A stretch of 64,000 bases of DNA from Rahnella variigena (GTDB lineage: Bacteria; Pseudomonadota; Gammaproteobacteria; Enterobacterales; Enterobacteriaceae): the NCBI RefSeq assembly GCF_003610915.1, contig NZ_NSDJ01000001.1:1550001-1614000 (forward strand), in the 5' to 3' direction. Of the stretch, positions 29,221-37,225 are shown one piece after another. Both the position numbers and the translations under genes were made by a program. Under the pieces are notes generated by a model, which was not told the DNA's origin, searched no databases, and worked only from the letters and a program-made list of their open reading frames with translations. Position 1 is the stretch's first letter, and each line of letters begins with the position of its first letter.

Positions 29221-30178
29221 CGCATTACTGAATTACGCACGTGAAACGCTTGAGATTGAAATAGAAGAAGCCCGCCGTTTGCTGACGCGGCTGGATGATA
29301 ATTTCCTCTGCGCCTGCCGCTTATTGCTGAACTGCACAGGTAAAGCCGTCATTTCCGGTATGGGAAAATCCGGTCATATCGGCAAGAAGATCGCGGCCTC
29401 ACTGGCCAGCACCGGCACACCGGCGTTCTTCGTGCATCCCGCCGAAGCGCTGCACGGCGATCTCGGCATGATCGGCAGTGAAGACGTGATGATTTTTATT
29501 TCCTATTCCGGCCGGGCAAAAGAGCTGGATCTGATCCTGCCATTGTTACAAGAAAACCAAACCCGTCTGATTGCCATCACCGGCGGTAAAGATTCGCCGC
29601 TGGCGCTGGCAGCCGATTGTGTGCTGGATATCAGCGTTGAGCGCGAAGCCTGCCCGATGGGACTGGCACCGACCTCGAGCGCGGTAAATACCCTCATGAT
29701 GGGCGATGCGCTGGCGATGGCGCTGATGCGACACCGTGGTTTTGGCGCGGAAGATTTTGCCCGTTCACATCCCGGTGGCAGTCTGGGGGCGCGTTTGCTG
29801 AACCGTGTGCATCATCTGATGCGTACCGGCGATCGTCTGCCGGTGGTCGACAGTCAGAAAAAAGTCATGGACGCGATGCTCGAACTGAGCCGCACCGGTC
29901 TGGGGCTGATTGCGGTATGCGACGCGAGTATGCGGGTGGTTGGTGTGTTCACCGATGGCGATTTACGTCGCTGGCTGGTCAAAGGCCACAGCCTGCACGA
30001 CCCGCTGGCCGATGCCATGAGCCGTCCCGGTTATCAGCTTCCGGCACAATGGCGGGCAGGCGAGGCACTCGAAGCCCTGCATCAGCAAAATATCAGCGCC
30101 GCGCCGGTGGTCGACAGTGAAGGCGTGCTGGTCGGTGCGATCAACCTGCATGACCTGCATCAGGCCGGTATTGGCTGA
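29213..30178 (+). CDS. gutQ: D-arabinose 5-phosphate isomerase GutQ
   Basis: The 321-residue protein has a SIS sugar isomerase domain ([39 protein letters not shown]) followed by two CBS repeats (residues about 205-320). It converts ribulose 5-phosphate to arabinose 5-phosphate and is a paralogue of KdsD of lipopolysaccharide synthesis. It starts inside the srlR end and is the last gene of the glucitol operon, as in E. coli. Confidence 0.95.
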   Translation: MSDALLNYARETLEIEIEEARRLLTRLDDNFLCACRLLLNCTGKAVISGMGKSGHIGKKIAASLASTGTPAFFVHPAEALHGDLGMIGSEDVMIFISYSGRAKELDLILPLLQENQTRLIAITGGKDSPLALAADCVLDISVEREACPMGLAPTSSAVNTLMMGDALAMALMRHRGFGAEDFARSHPGGSLGARLLNRVHHLMRTGDRLPVVDSQKKVMDAMLELSRTGLGLIAVCDASMRVVGVFTDGDLRRWLVKGHSLHDPLADAMSRPGYQLPAQWRAGEALEALHQQNISAAPVVDSEGVLVGAINLHDLHQAGIG

Positions 30179-30186
30179 CACCGGCG

Positions 30187-30256
30187 TTACTCCCCGGCGG
30201 GTTCTTTGATATAATCCTTTCCACTATATGGTCGCTGCTTTCCTAAAAAGCAGCGA
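30187..30256 (+). promoter_or_regulatory. hpt promoter and leader hairpin
   Basis: TATAAT (30210-30215) lies 17 bp after a weak -35 (ttactc, 30187-30192). Downstream, in the predicted leader, tcgctgctt (30232-30240) pairs perfectly with aagcagcga (30248-30256). The hairpin ends 17 bases before the ribosome binding region of hpt. Confidence 0.45.
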
Positions 30257-30289
30257 TAAATATTCTTAAATCAGGTGGTTAGTCTTTAT

Positions 30290-30826
30290 ATGAAACATCG
30301 CGTTGACGTCATGATTTCCGAACAGGAAGTCAAAACCCGAATTGCCGAGTTGGGCCGTGAAATCACCGAACACTACCGCGACAGCGGCAGCGAAATGGTG
30401 CTGGTTGGATTGCTGCGCGGTTCGTTCATGTTCATGGCTGACCTGTGTCGTGCCGTGGATGTGCCGCACGAAGTGGACTTCATGACCGCCTCAAGCTACG
30501 GCAACGGCATGTCCACCACCCGCGACGTGAAGATCCTTAAAGATCTCGACGAAGACATTCGGGGTAAAGATGTGTTGATCGTCGAAGACATCATCGATTC
30601 CGGCAATACGCTGAGCAAAGTGCGTGAAATCCTGCAACTGCGCGGCCCGAAATCTCTGGCCATTTGCACCCTGCTGGATAAACCGGAACGCCGCGAAGTT
30701 GACGTTAAAGTCGAATACGTCGGCTTCCCGATCCCCGACGAATTCGTTGTCGGCTACGGCATCGACTACGCCCAGCGTTATCGTCATCTGCCGTACGTCG
30801 GCAAGGTTGTGATGCTGGACGAGTAG
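30290..30826 (+). CDS. hpt: hypoxanthine phosphoribosyltransferase
   Basis: The 178-residue purine-salvage enzyme makes IMP from hypoxanthine and PRPP. The PRPP-binding signature is [14 protein letters not shown]; the substrate and flexible loop regions ([26 protein letters not shown]) are intact. ATG at 30290 matches the E. coli N-terminus (MKH), with AGGTGG upstream; a GTG at 30275 is disfavoured. The gene is monocistronic and ends before a terminator that is duplicated 2.8 kb downstream. Confidence 0.97.
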   Translation: MKHRVDVMISEQEVKTRIAELGREITEHYRDSGSEMVLVGLLRGSFMFMADLCRAVDVPHEVDFMTASSYGNGMSTTRDVKILKDLDEDIRGKDVLIVEDIIDSGNTLSKVREILQLRGPKSLAICTLLDKPERREVDVKVEYVGFPIPDEFVVGYGIDYAQRYRHLPYVGKVVMLDE

Positions 30827-30860
30827 CGAATAGCTACCCGATTTAGCCATTTCCGCCGCG

Positions 30861-30915
30861 GGCAGTGCTCGCATTCCTCATGGACTTTATGTCCACTGCG
30901 GATGCTCCGCGCTGG
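30861..30915. repeat. imperfect palindromic intergenic element after hpt
   Basis: The two arms converge on a perfect tip, tggac-tttat-gtcca (30881-30895). The outer parts (gcagtg.. / ..gctggcc) pair only imperfectly. It looks like an enterobacterial intergenic palindrome, placed just before the direct repeat at 30922. The gene-free stretch 30827-31167 contains this element, the repeat with the hpt terminator, and AT-rich DNA before the next gene. Confidence 0.45.
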
Positions 30916-30921
30916 CCGCGT

Positions 30922-30999
30922 CAGAACTGACGTCATCGGCTACGCCCTATACAGCAGTTAATTAAAACGGCCTTCAGATTTGGAGGCCGTTTTTTTATT
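30922..30999 (+). repeat. 78-bp direct repeat, copy 1 (contains hpt terminator)
   Basis: This copy matches 33757-33834 at 75 of 78 positions (two differences around 30948-30951, one at 30973). It includes the hpt terminator. The pair frames the segment with the orphan type VI cassette, so these may be attachment-like ends or a duplication made on insertion. Confidence 0.85.
30966..30998 (+). terminator. hpt intrinsic terminator
   Basis: The stem acggcct / aggccgt closes a 10-base loop and is followed by seven T residues. An almost identical copy lies in the second direct repeat. Confidence 0.85.
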
Positions 31000-31167
31000 T
31001 AGAATATGTGATAAACCTGCATTGTTTGAATGATTTATTGAGGGTATTTTTTTCTGGCTTCATTAAATGAGATTGGCTGGTCCGTTTAGTCAATAATTAT
31101 CTAACAGACTTATATAAAAAGGTCACCATAGCTCATTACACCGTGGCGACATGATTTTGGTGGTCAG

Positions 31168-31665
31168 ATGAAAATTGTACTCTCTCTTTTGCTTTTACTT
31201 TCTTTTTCAGCCGCCGCCACGACCCAAATAACATCCGTGGAGTTAACTCAGCAGATCAAAACTCAGGGCGCCAGAGCGGTTATCACCGATTTGTACAAAG
31301 ATGGCGAATCCCAATGGCTGTATGTGCTGACTAAAATAGGCAGTGGTGAACAAAACTGGCTGGACGTGGCTGCATTATTAGCGTCCGGTAGTGATGCTGA
31401 TTCAGCGGAGTCGCTTGCTACTGCCGCTGCCACGGCAATTCCACATAATCCCGCAGGTGTGCTCTCCCTTCTTAAAGGTGGGGCTTTACCCTTCAGTACC
31501 GATAATGTATGTGCTTTACCCTTTTATAGCATCAAAGAACCGGAATTTAACCAATATGTCGTTGATGCAATTCAGGCTCTTTATAAGGTTCCGAACAGTA
31601 AAGCGTGTATCGATACTATTGTTAAGACTATTGGTCAATCAAACGGATTTGTTGAGGATAACTAA
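31168..31665 (+). CDS. secreted protein of unknown function (effector-island gene)
   Basis: The 165-residue protein has a signal peptide (MKIVLSLLLLLSFSAAA). The mature domain is mostly helical, with two cysteines (DNVCALPF, SKACIDT). GGTGG lies before the ATG. I do not recognise the family. It lies 170 bp upstream of the frameshifted hcp, within the direct-repeat-bounded segment. A periplasmic protein in this context could be an immunity protein against a periplasm-acting toxin, but no toxin gene is adjacent on its 5' side, so this is speculation. Confidence 0.65.
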   Translation: MKIVLSLLLLLSFSAAATTQITSVELTQQIKTQGARAVITDLYKDGESQWLYVLTKIGSGEQNWLDVAALLASGSDADSAESLATAAATAIPHNPAGVLSLLKGGALPFSTDNVCALPFYSIKEPEFNQYVVDAIQALYKVPNSKACIDTIVKTIGQSNGFVEDN

Positions 31666-31834
31666 TATGGGCAATCCTGTTTATATATTTATGAATGTTA
31701 TGTGTAGAAATCATCTGCCACCTGAATGCTTCTCCTGCAAATAAGACAATCCCTGCCTTGAGGTAAAAGTTCATATTGTTCAAGTGGTTTTTTGGGCGTA
31801 TGTTTTCCCTACAAAACATAAGGAGTTGTTAACA

Positions 31835-32327
31835 ATGGCTATACCAGCGTATTTATGGTTGAAGGATGACGGCGGAGCAGATATTAAAGGTTCTGTCGAT
31901 GTGAATGGACGTGAAGGTTCAATTGAGATTCAAGGTTTTGGACACTCTCTGCATCTTCCAACTGACGGGGCTACAGGCAAGATCACCGGCACACGTATAC
32001 ATGCGGCATTAGGTTTTGAGAAAGAATTCGACAGCTCCAGCCCTTATCTCTACAAAGCAACCGCCACCGGCCAAACTCTCCAATCTGCCGAATTTAAATG
32101 GTACAAAATCAACGATGCAGGCCAGGAAGTTGAGTACTTCAACATGATATCTCGAAGGCGTTAAAATTGTATCAATCTGCCCAACAATGCACCATATCAA
32201 AAACCCAGCCTTCGAAAAGCATAACCACAACGAAAGTGTTGAGCTTCGCTATGAAAAAATCACATGGAAATATTGTGACGGCAACGTAATTTTTGCGGAC
32301 GCCTGGAATGAGAGAGTGACAGCTTAA
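31835..32327 (+). pseudogene. hcp: hcp (type VI secretion tube protein) with +1 frameshift
   Basis: The first 109 codons (MAIPAYLWLKDDGGADIKGS ... FKWYKINDAGQEVEYFNMI) are classical Hcp1 family and end early at TAA 32162. The remainder is present in another frame: from 32151 it reads LEGVKIVSICPTMHHIKNPA and ends EKITWKYCDGNVIFADAWNERVTA before TAA 32325. One extra base near 32148-32151 accounts for the break. Restored length is about 163 residues, normal for Hcp. AAGGAG precedes the ATG. Hcp forms the secreted tube and carries small effectors. The intact stop abuts the effector's ATG (TAAATG). A sequencing error is possible. Confidence 0.88.
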
Positions 32328-32816
32328 ATGGCTATCACCTGCAGCTATGTGTTGAATGGAATGGAAACATCAATTCTGAGTTGTGCTGGTGTCGGCAATT
32401 TCCCTGCCTTCTCAGGCCAGTTAGTTGGTCGAAATAACCCGACATTAACTAATATCGCTGATCTGGGACCACTTCCTACAGGGCGTTACTTTATTGTCAG
32501 CCGCGTTTCGGGGGGGCGCTTAGGCGGCATACGAAATGCTGTCCTTAAATATGGTTACGGCACTGACAGAGAAACATGGTTTGGGCTCTATCGCGATGAC
32601 GGAAAGATAAACGATGAAACTTTTATTGAAGGAGTTAAACGTGGAAGTTTTCGGCTTCATCCAATCGGACCACAAGGACTCAGTGAGGGCTGTATTACCA
32701 TGACATCACAATCCGATTTTGATTATCTTCGGACTGCATTGCTGGGTACCTCAATGATCGGTGTACCTGGGTCTTCGCTCAAGGCACACGGTACGATTAG
32801 AGTTACACTCGGATGA
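32328..32816 (+). CDS. Tlde1-like (DUF2778) type VI effector, L,D-transpeptidase-related
   Basis: The 162-residue protein has the DUF2778 pattern. After an N-terminal segment (GPLPTGRYFIVSRVSGGRLGG) comes the catalytic motif HPIGPQGLSEGC (H111, S119, C122), then a conserved end AHGTIRVT. The Salmonella relative Tlde1 is a type VI effector that attacks peptidoglycan precursors in the periplasm through L,D-carboxypeptidase and exchange activity. The gene starts immediately after the hcp stop and overlaps the next small gene by 4 bp, the layout of an Hcp-linked effector and immunity pair. There is no signal peptide, consistent with delivery through the Hcp tube. Confidence 0.85.
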   Translation: MAITCSYVLNGMETSILSCAGVGNFPAFSGQLVGRNNPTLTNIADLGPLPTGRYFIVSRVSGGRLGGIRNAVLKYGYGTDRETWFGLYRDDGKINDETFIEGVKRGSFRLHPIGPQGLSEGCITMTSQSDFDYLRTALLGTSMIGVPGSSLKAHGTIRVTLG

Positions 32817-33076
32817 GGTGGGTTAAGTATTTTTTTACCGCATTGGGCTACTTTGTGGCGTTCTGCATACTGGTGACCTTCTTTACCCAAGTGATTGACA
32901 GCTATGCTACAGGTGAACAGATAGAAGGTTTCGCTCAATTTTGGGGAGTACATGACATAGAAGGAACGCTAGACCTTTATGTCGATGCCTCCCTAATTAT
33001 TTCAGGTTTAATATCTATTCTGGTAATCCTGCTGTGTCGCATTTATATCCGACGACATTTAAGATCATCAGAATGA
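32813..33076 (+). CDS. probable immunity protein to the Tlde1-like effector
   Basis: The 87-residue protein has two hydrophobic segments (KYFFTALGYFVAFCILVTFF and ASLIISGLISILVILLC) flanking a short segment that would face the periplasm (about residues 27-55, SYATGEQIEGFAQFWGVHD). It overlaps the effector gene by 4 bp (ATGA), and a strong terminator follows. Assignment as immunity rests on position and membrane topology; I do not recognise the sequence family, and Tlde1 immunity proteins are diverse. Confidence 0.65.
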   Translation: MRWVKYFFTALGYFVAFCILVTFFTQVIDSYATGEQIEGFAQFWGVHDIEGTLDLYVDASLIISGLISILVILLCRIYIRRHLRSSE

Positions 33077-33082
33077 AATAGT

Positions 33083-33107
33083 GCAACGCCCACCAGGGCG
33101 TTTTTTT
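33083..33107 (+). terminator. terminator of the hcp-effector-immunity cassette
   Basis: The stem aacgccc / gggcgtt has a 4-base loop and is followed by seven T, shortly after the immunity gene stop. Confidence 0.9.
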
Positions 33108-33771
33108 AGCTAAACTCCGGCCAATCCTCAACCATTCCGAAATGTAATTCTGTATCACCTATTTTCAACGTAGCCCCGCGGCTTAATGCCTCCAACTCCC
33201 AGCGCGCAGCAGTGATGTTGCTTTTCATCAATTCTCGCTCAATTTCAGGCAAGCGTGCCCGTTCTGCTGCCTTCAATCTTGCCGATGGGGCAATATCGCG
33301 GCCTTTTGTTGGGTCAAAACTTCGCTGTGCTTTGCTGACTCTCGGCGTTTCCTCCCCTATGCGCGCCACAATCGCCCTCACGGAGGCGGTGTCTGTCCAG
33401 TCAATAACTCGCAGATTGCCAGAACTGAATGGTGTAGCGGTGCTCTCAACCTGACGACCACGCTAATTTGTAGCCTGTTTGATTCCATCGAACCCACAGT
33501 TATTGACAGGACTCCGAGGCGCGCCGGAGGCGCTTTTTGCGGTCAAAACCTCAGAATCAACGGCAGAAGCAACGATGCGCCATTGAGTGGTGCGCATTTC
33601 ATCTACATATGATTCGCCGAGGTGGGGCGCGAAAAAGCCCACAACCTTTTTCACTTCTTCATCATATGCATTCAGCTCATTTGCAACGCGACGTGCTACG
33701 CGGACAGTCTGATCGTCACCAGGAACATTAGCGCCGACCTGGGAAGTCATGTACGCCAGAACTGACGTCAT
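33106..33771 (-). pseudogene. unrecognised gene interrupted by an in-frame amber codon
   Basis: The frame opens at ATG 33771, inside the second direct repeat, and runs to TAG at 33463-33465. The same frame then continues without another stop to TAA at 33106, giving 221 codons in two halves (102 and 118). The halves read TSVLAYMTSQVGANVPGDDQ... and ...GNLRVIDWTDTASVRAIVARIG...HFGMVEDWPEFS. Composition looks like real protein: charged, helical, few rare residues. No family was recognised. It may be the remnant of a larger gene whose 5' part was lost at the repeat, or an amber-suppressed gene. Confidence 0.5.
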
Positions 33772-33834
33772 CGGCTACGCCCCAGACAGCAGTTAATTAA
33801 AACGGCCTACAGATTTGGAGGCCGTTTTTTTATT
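33757..33834 (+). repeat. 78-bp direct repeat, copy 2
   Basis: This is the second copy of the sequence at 30922-30999 (75/78 identical), again including the acggcct / aggccgt hairpin and T run. Here no gene ends just upstream on the plus strand, so this terminator copy has no evident host gene, which supports duplication from the hpt end. Confidence 0.85.
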
Positions 33835-33865
33835 CACCAGTCCTGATGACAGGAAACTCGCCCGA

Positions 33866-33895
33866 AAGAATACCGCTGCTAAGCGGGGTATTCTT
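33866..33895. repeat. stem-loop in non-coding tract
   Basis: aagaatacc (33866-33874) pairs perfectly with ggtattctt (33887-33895). It lies in the 447-bp stretch 33835-34281, which holds this and a second nested hairpin, a possible 48-codon ORF and the terminator of the autotransporter gene. Confidence 0.6.
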
Positions 33896-33941
33896 ATGCT
33901 GCCGCCCGCTGTTCTTTAGGGGGAACCTTTCGGTTCTAATT

Positions 33942-33986
33942 GGTTCCTTTCCCTTATGACCAGAGCATAAGTCGCATAAAGGAACC
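33942..33986. repeat. nested palindrome
   Basis: The outer arms ggttccttt (33942-33950) and aaaggaacc (33978-33986) enclose the inner arms cttatg (33953-33958) and cataag (33965-33970). The string ggaaccttt also occurs as a direct repeat at 33922. The long, nearly continuous hairpin suggests a structured RNA or the end of a mobile element. Confidence 0.6.
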
Positions 33987-34006
33987 TTTCAGGTCAAGAG
34001 AATTAC

Positions 34007-34153
34007 ATGTTTCGTTATATGTTGATTCTTAAAGTAATTGTATTTATATGCTTTCAATACTCCGGACTTCCTGCAGGACGCAATTTCCTTCAATCCACTG
34101 AGGGGGAAAGCGGGGCTGGAGTTGGTCCCACCTCGCCTGGGCTGTCTGCATAA
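34007..34153 (+). CDS. possible 48-residue ORF, low support
   Basis: The ORF opens with a hydrophobic stretch (MFRYMLILKVIVFICF) and ends in a polar, glycine-rich part. A purine-rich AAGAGA lies upstream. The second half looks unlike a folded domain, and no family is recognised. It may be chance within a non-coding tract. Confidence 0.2.
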   Translation: MFRYMLILKVIVFICFQYSGLPAGRNFLQSTEGESGAGVGPTSPGLSA

Positions 34154-34223
34154 AAGAAGGCTTAGCGCAGGATATTCTTCGTTTCCGGGGTGGACTCCAT
34201 CATAGCCCTCTGGAGTAAGGCAA

Positions 34224-34254
34224 GAAAAAAGCCACCTGCGGATGCGGGTGGCTT
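34224..34254 (-). terminator. terminator of the autotransporter gene
   Basis: The stem aagccacc / ggtggctt, read on the minus strand, is followed by a run of T, 28 bases after the stop codon. Confidence 0.85.
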
Positions 34255-34281
34255 AGGTGATTCAGTGAATTCAGATTGTTA

Positions 34282-36870
34282 TCAGAAAGCGTAACGTACC
34301 TTAACGGCAACGCTTTGGCTGAAGAAACTGGAGCGTTGCTCTGAATCATACTGAACGGTGCCGTCCAGTTGGTCAGTGAACTTGGCGGTCACGCCTACGC
34401 CCGCCATCCCAATCCACGGGCTCTGCTCCATGCTCTGGTAGGTGATCGGGGTATCAGGGCTGCCGGTAAATGCGATTCGGTTGGCGCTACGGTCATTGAT
34501 GGTGTCATACCCCACACCAGCCGTCGCGTGCACATTCACAATGTCAGACACCTGCAAGCCCAGCTTGGCTTTGGTGGAAACAATCATCGCTTCAAGGGTC
34601 TGCCCATCCACATCCAGACCCAGATCGCTGGCATTTTTCTCGGTGTAGCCTTTGTCCTTGATACTGTAGTAGTCGCCACGCACTATCGGCGTCAGGGTTA
34701 AGTTGTCAGTCAGATTGAAGATGCTCTGTAAACCCAGGCCTGCCTGCACGTTATGGCTGTCATAGCTGGAACGCGCCACGCCGCCAAAAGCCAGGTCAGA
34801 TGAGGACGGGTTAATGATGTTCAGGTAACGATTACCGTCAACGGTGTCGCGGCCGTAGCCCGCTTTCCAGGTCAGGGATGTGGCCGGGGTGAAGTCAAAG
34901 CTGCCATAAAGCAAAGTATTCCAGCTTTCAATCTGCGCATCATGGCGGAAATCGTCTGAAGTATCCTTCACATCGGTGCGGCTGGTGCCCACTGCCAGGC
35001 CCACGCGAACCTGTTCTAATACCGGCACATCGGCACCAATGGCGATACCGCGAGTATCAGATTTATAACCATCCAGACCACCACGTTGTTCCTGGTTATC
35101 CCAGCGACCTACCGGTCGGATCCATAAGTACTTCTCGGGATTAAACTCTTCGTATTGACCAAACTCACGCACGGAGTCCTGACGTGAGTCCACGATATCG
35201 CCAAAGGCACGCGCATTATTTAACTCGGCATAGGGCAGCATACCGTTCATCAACGGCCCCAACTGCACCACGTTACGGTAAACCTGTTGTGCATTGGATG
35301 AGGACGTGATGGCACAGACGGTCGCCCCTAACGCGCCAGAACAATAGCTGGAGTCGTTACCGTTGCCGCTGGTTTCCGGGGTTGTGCCGGGAATAGTACC
35401 CGAACCAGTGCCTTCGCCAGCGGAAGTTGTTTTGGCTATAATCTGGTCGATAGCGCCACCGATACGTGAAGCCGTCGGTGAGGCGGTTTGTGTGGTGACC
35501 GCTTCTTTTACGCTGGTAAGTCCCGTATCGACGATGCGTAATGAGTAACTCGTGGGTGTCAGCTCCTGCACAAACTGGAAGCGCAGAGAGTCATCAATCA
35601 CCGATGTCGGTGTGCCCACAATACTCGGGGCGGTAACCACATCACTCAATACATCACCATTGCTAAAGTCCAGGCTACCATTGGTGACCACAATGGTATT
35701 ACCCGCCAGCGAGGCCGTTCCGCCAACCTGCAGTTGCCCATAATTAGTGGCATTCTCAGCCTGCAGAGCTAAGAAGGCATCTGAAGACTGGCTGTAGTTG
35801 GCGACTCGTGAAGGGGAATTATTATTGAGCAAATCAAACAGACCACTGTTGCTCATATTCGTTGTGGGAGCATCAACCCTGCCAATAATAATGCCTTCAT
35901 TAATAATTCCGTTAGTCACGGTGCTGGTCTCGCTGACACGGATCGCATCCCCTTCGATTGAACCAATATCGCCGCGGTTAAGCAGTAAATTGGTTCCGCT
36001 GGTATCGTCAAGGGTAATCCCTCCGCGCCCAGCAGCAATAATCCCATCGTTGATAATGCTTGAAATTTGCGCGTTATCCTGCAACGCAATGCCGCTATCT
36101 GCCGCTTCAATTATCCCGGCGTTATCAATGGTACCTGTTGAATCACGGCTAAAGTTAATACCATCGTCAGTCTCAGAGTAGATCACACCTGAGGAGCGGT
36201 TTACCACCGCGACGTCGTCAGCCGTAGTTGTGGCCGTATCAACGAAGATACCGGAACTGCCAGGACCGCTTGCTGTGATGCTTCCGCTATTGTTAATTGT
36301 GATGTTCCGGCTCTCTCCTGTTACCCAGATACCATGGGATTGAGCACCGGTAGTGGTAATAACTCCATTGTTATTTAAGGTGTTATTGCCGATGTTTGCA
36401 TCTAACAGGATACCTGAACTGACGTTCCCCGTTGTACTTAACTGTCCGTTATTGGTAATCGTGCTATCAAAAACACCAGACAGATGGACGGCGTTGGAAT
36501 TGCTGCCCGAGGTGCCCACGGAGGCGTCGTTAATTAAAGTGAACGCATTGAGGGTTTCTAAAGCCACCCCATCACTGGTGATAGCGTCTGTTGTAATATT
36601 GCCCTGGTTTTGAAGACTGCTGGATGAGGTATTGAAATAAAAGGCAGGCGTATCCTGTGCAGTAAGATCAATTTGCGTACGAGGAATAATCGTCGCTGTG
36701 ATACCACTTGCATCAGTGAAGGATTGCTGCGTATTGATTATTCCATCACAGATTATGCTTACGTCATTCCCCGCTGCGGGACTACAGGCTGCCAGAGCAT
36801 TCACAGGGTTAAATAACCCATAGCTGCCAGCGATCCCACTAAAGAGAAATAACTTCATTTTTGTTTTCAA
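34282..36870 (-). CDS. autotransporter with beta-helix passenger and C-terminal barrel
   Basis: The 862-residue protein has a signal peptide (MKLFLFSGIAGSYGLFNPVNALA). The passenger (about residues 30-450) is built of short NNGxIxxxxxxGI-type repeats such as ITNNGQLSTTGNVSSGILLD and TINNSGSITASGPGSSGIFV. A linker follows, then an autotransporter barrel (about residues 600-862) ending VAVKVRYAF. The favoured start is TTG at 36870 because AAGGA sits 7 bases upstream; ATG at 36858 lacks a well-placed ribosome site. Function is probably surface attachment or aggregation; the ligand is unknown. It fills the hpt-can gap, which is accessory here. Confidence 0.88.
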   Translation of the reverse strand: MKTKMKLFLFSGIAGSYGLFNPVNALAACSPAAGNDVSIICDGIINTQQSFTDASGITATIIPRTQIDLTAQDTPAFYFNTSSSSLQNQGNITTDAITSDGVALETLNAFTLINDASVGTSGSNSNAVHLSGVFDSTITNNGQLSTTGNVSSGILLDANIGNNTLNNNGVITTTGAQSHGIWVTGESRNITINNSGSITASGPGSSGIFVDTATTTADDVAVVNRSSGVIYSETDDGINFSRDSTGTIDNAGIIEAADSGIALQDNAQISSIINDGIIAAGRGGITLDDTSGTNLLLNRGDIGSIEGDAIRVSETSTVTNGIINEGIIIGRVDAPTTNMSNSGLFDLLNNNSPSRVANYSQSSDAFLALQAENATNYGQLQVGGTASLAGNTIVVTNGSLDFSNGDVLSDVVTAPSIVGTPTSVIDDSLRFQFVQELTPTSYSLRIVDTGLTSVKEAVTTQTASPTASRIGGAIDQIIAKTTSAGEGTGSGTIPGTTPETSGNGNDSSYCSGALGATVCAITSSSNAQQVYRNVVQLGPLMNGMLPYAELNNARAFGDIVDSRQDSVREFGQYEEFNPEKYLWIRPVGRWDNQEQRGGLDGYKSDTRGIAIGADVPVLEQVRVGLAVGTSRTDVKDTSDDFRHDAQIESWNTLLYGSFDFTPATSLTWKAGYGRDTVDGNRYLNIINPSSSDLAFGGVARSSYDSHNVQAGLGLQSIFNLTDNLTLTPIVRGDYYSIKDKGYTEKNASDLGLDVDGQTLEAMIVSTKAKLGLQVSDIVNVHATAGVGYDTINDRSANRIAFTGSPDTPITYQSMEQSPWIGMAGVGVTAKFTDQLDGTVQYDSEQRSSFFSQSVAVKVRYAF

Positions 36871-37165
36871 ATATTTATCCTTCCCCAGAAAAATTAATCA
36901 TTAATAATAATGAGCAAAAAGGATGCAGAACCGCCCCATAAGTAATGCTCACAGATAATAGTAGGCGGGGAAACGGTAATAGCCAGCCAAGGGGGCTATT
37001 GATTATATTTCGGATGCGATAACGATATTCCGGGGAGTTAATCGTTGATTTTACCGACGCAGCCATTTATCCGCCCGGCTCAGGCCAGCATCGGCGTCAA
37101 AGACACACCGCATATAACGCATTGATTTATAGTGATCGCGTTGTAAGTGCAGGAAAAATAAATGA

Positions 37166-37198
37166 TAAAAAAGGCACATTTTTGTGCCTTTTGTTTTT
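37166..37198 (-). terminator. terminator after can (bidirectional shape)
   Basis: aaaaggcac / gtgcctttt with a short T-rich loop is flanked by A and T runs, 28 bases past the can stop on the minus strand. Confidence 0.85.
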
Positions 37199-37225
37199 TG
37201 AAATTCGGTAGAGTAGTGCGGCTTG

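Noticed and set aside
31391..31744. 117-codon frame overlapping the secreted island gene, ending in a 25-codon tail after it
   Set aside because: The first part is a shadow of the signal-peptide protein. The tail from ATG 31666 has no clear ribosome site or family.
32145..32165. Programmed ribosomal frameshift in hcp
   Set aside because: No slippery heptamer, stimulatory hairpin or Shine-Dalgarno-like stimulator is visible at the break; a plain indel or sequence error is simpler.
30827..37225. Prophage or integrative element
   Set aside because: No integrase, transposase, tRNA attachment site or phage structural gene was recognised; only the direct repeats and one broken unknown gene hint at mobility.
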